Positions 63,238 to 64,000 of a DNA stretch of 64,000 nt are shown here, piece after piece. The notes under the pieces were generated by a model. The model was not told the DNA's origin, did no database searches, and saw nothing but the letters and a program-made list of their open reading frames with translations. Numbering within the stretch: position 1 is the first letter of the stretch; each line of letters begins with the position of its first letter. Position numbers and translations under genes: made by a program. The stretch is taken from NCBI GenBank assembly GCA_029972225.1, contig CP124756.1, positions 1,904,001 to 1,968,000 of the forward strand, in the 5' to 3' direction. The DNA comes from Candidatus Thiothrix putei (lineage in GTDB: Bacteria; Pseudomonadota; Gammaproteobacteria; Thiotrichales; Thiotrichaceae).

Positions 63238-64000
63238 ATGGCTTATCAAATTCGTCGCGTGTTACCGTGGTTATGGCTGTGTCTGTTACTGTTACTCATG
63301 GGGCAGGCAAGGGCAGAAGAGCCTGTGTCAGTTGCTCCTAGCCCGCAATACAGCAATGAAGCCTTACTGACACAAATGCTGGTGGTGGATGTGTCTGAAC
63401 GTACTTTGGATACCAGCCCTGCCTTAGCCGTGACGTTTTCACAAGATTTGAACCCGACGGCAGATTACAACACCTTCATTACCTTAACAGCTAACGGCAA
63501 AATGGTCGAAGGTAGTTGGGTAATGACGAATGAGACACGCCGTTTATTTTTCAGTAATATCAAGCCACAAACCGATTACCGTGTGCAAATTAGACCGGGT
63601 TTAACCAGTAAAAACGGTCTGCAATTGCAAAAACCCTATGATACTAATCTTAAAACCCGTGATATTAGCCCTGCGTTTGATTTTGCCACCACAGGCAGTA
63701 TTTTGCCTGCGAAATTAACGGGTGGTTTACCGATTCGGGTGGTGAATGTGCCAGAGTTGGATATTGAATTTCTGCGGGTGCAACCAGAAAAATTGCCAGA
63801 TATGCTGAAAACAATCAGTTTAGGGGGGCGCTTGTCGCAGTGGCAATTGGAAGAAATCCATGCAGTGACAGAAAGTGTTTATTCCCGCCGCTATGTCACC
63901 GATGCCAAGTTGAATGCGCGTACTTCGATGTTGATTCCGGTAGAAGATATTCAAGAGTTGAAAACGCCGGGCGTGTATTTTGCCGTAATGCGGGAACCGG
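63238..64000 (+). CDS. Alpha-2-macroglobulin-like protein, N-terminal part
   Basis: The open frame from ATG 63238 (preceded by GGTGGAG) runs off the window. It starts with a signal peptide (about 1-26, ending ARA), then beta-rich domains: TLDTSPALAVTFSQDLNPTADYNTFITLT and PQTDYRVQIRPGLTSKNGLQLQKPYDTNLKT. This order fits the N-terminal Ig-like and MG domains of large bacterial alpha-2-macroglobulin-family proteins that trap proteases in the periplasm. At least 254 residues are within view. Confidence 0.7.
   Translation, partial: MAYQIRRVLPWLWLCLLLLLMGQARAEEPVSVAPSPQYSNEALLTQMLVVDVSERTLDTSPALAVTFSQDLNPTADYNTFITLTANGKMVEGSWVMTNETRRLFFSNIKPQTDYRVQIRPGLTSKNGLQLQKPYDTNLKTRDISPAFDFATTGSILPAKLTGGLPIRVVNVPELDIEFLRVQPEKLPDMLKTISLGGRLSQWQLEEIHAVTESVYSRRYVTDAKLNARTSMLIPVEDIQELKTPGVYFAVMREP

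Overview
The window looks like a chromosome segment of a filamentous sulfur-oxidising gammaproteobacterium of the Thiothrix / Thiotrichales type. The basis is a canonical gammaproteobacterial rpsB-tsf-pyrH-frr-uppS-cdsA-dxr-rseP-bamA-skp-lpxD-fabZ-lpxA-lpxB run, a Gly/Tyr-rich gene resembling sulfur globule proteins, remnants of nitrogen-fixation genes (nifA, rnfC, flavodoxin) and an Mqo plus isocitrate lyase pair. The genus is an inference; no 16S gene is present.

Positions 1-18.8 kb are a mobile-element graveyard. Four IS66-type copies (one complete, with an 8-bp target duplication), three IS630-type copies, and remnants of an ISAzo13-like, an IS4/IS50-like, an unclassified DDE and a second IS66-like element are nested in each other, and an ISKra4-type element follows. 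Between them lies an AT-rich three-gene minus-strand operon (8903-5245): an outer-membrane beta-barrel, a C39-like lipoprotein and a secreted subtilase. The first two resemble FapF and FapD of the Pseudomonas functional-amyloid export system, which makes this the most interesting candidate system here. Smaller islands hold a di-haem peroxidase remnant, a rhodanese lipoprotein, an AbrB/Doc toxin-antitoxin pair, a flavodoxin remnant and a P-loop ATPase remnant.

Positions 19-25.2 kb carry hrpB, an ABC-F ATPase, an orphan antitoxin and a patchwork of broken genes (nifA with an amber codon, rnfC, a split Gly-rich protein). From 25.2 kb on the chromosome is orderly: glnD-map on the minus strand, diverging from the rpsB...lpxB-rnhB supercluster (translation factors, undecaprenyl and phospholipid precursors, isoprenoid synthesis, envelope proteolysis, outer-membrane assembly, lipid A). 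Then come ppk1 (minus) and an exbB-exbD-msbA-lpxK-trm112-kdsB cluster in which exbB is split by a fresh IS1595 insertion (25-bp inverted repeats, 8-bp duplication).

The last part (51.7-64 kb) holds a FadL-type porin, two paralogous small unknown genes sharing an upstream motif, mqo, aceA, rraA, a FIST-domain sensor gene, a thioredoxin-like gene, pgpA, gltX, a CBS protein, one tRNA-Ala, two tandem identical tRNA-Glu genes and the start of an alpha-2-macroglobulin-like gene running off the window.
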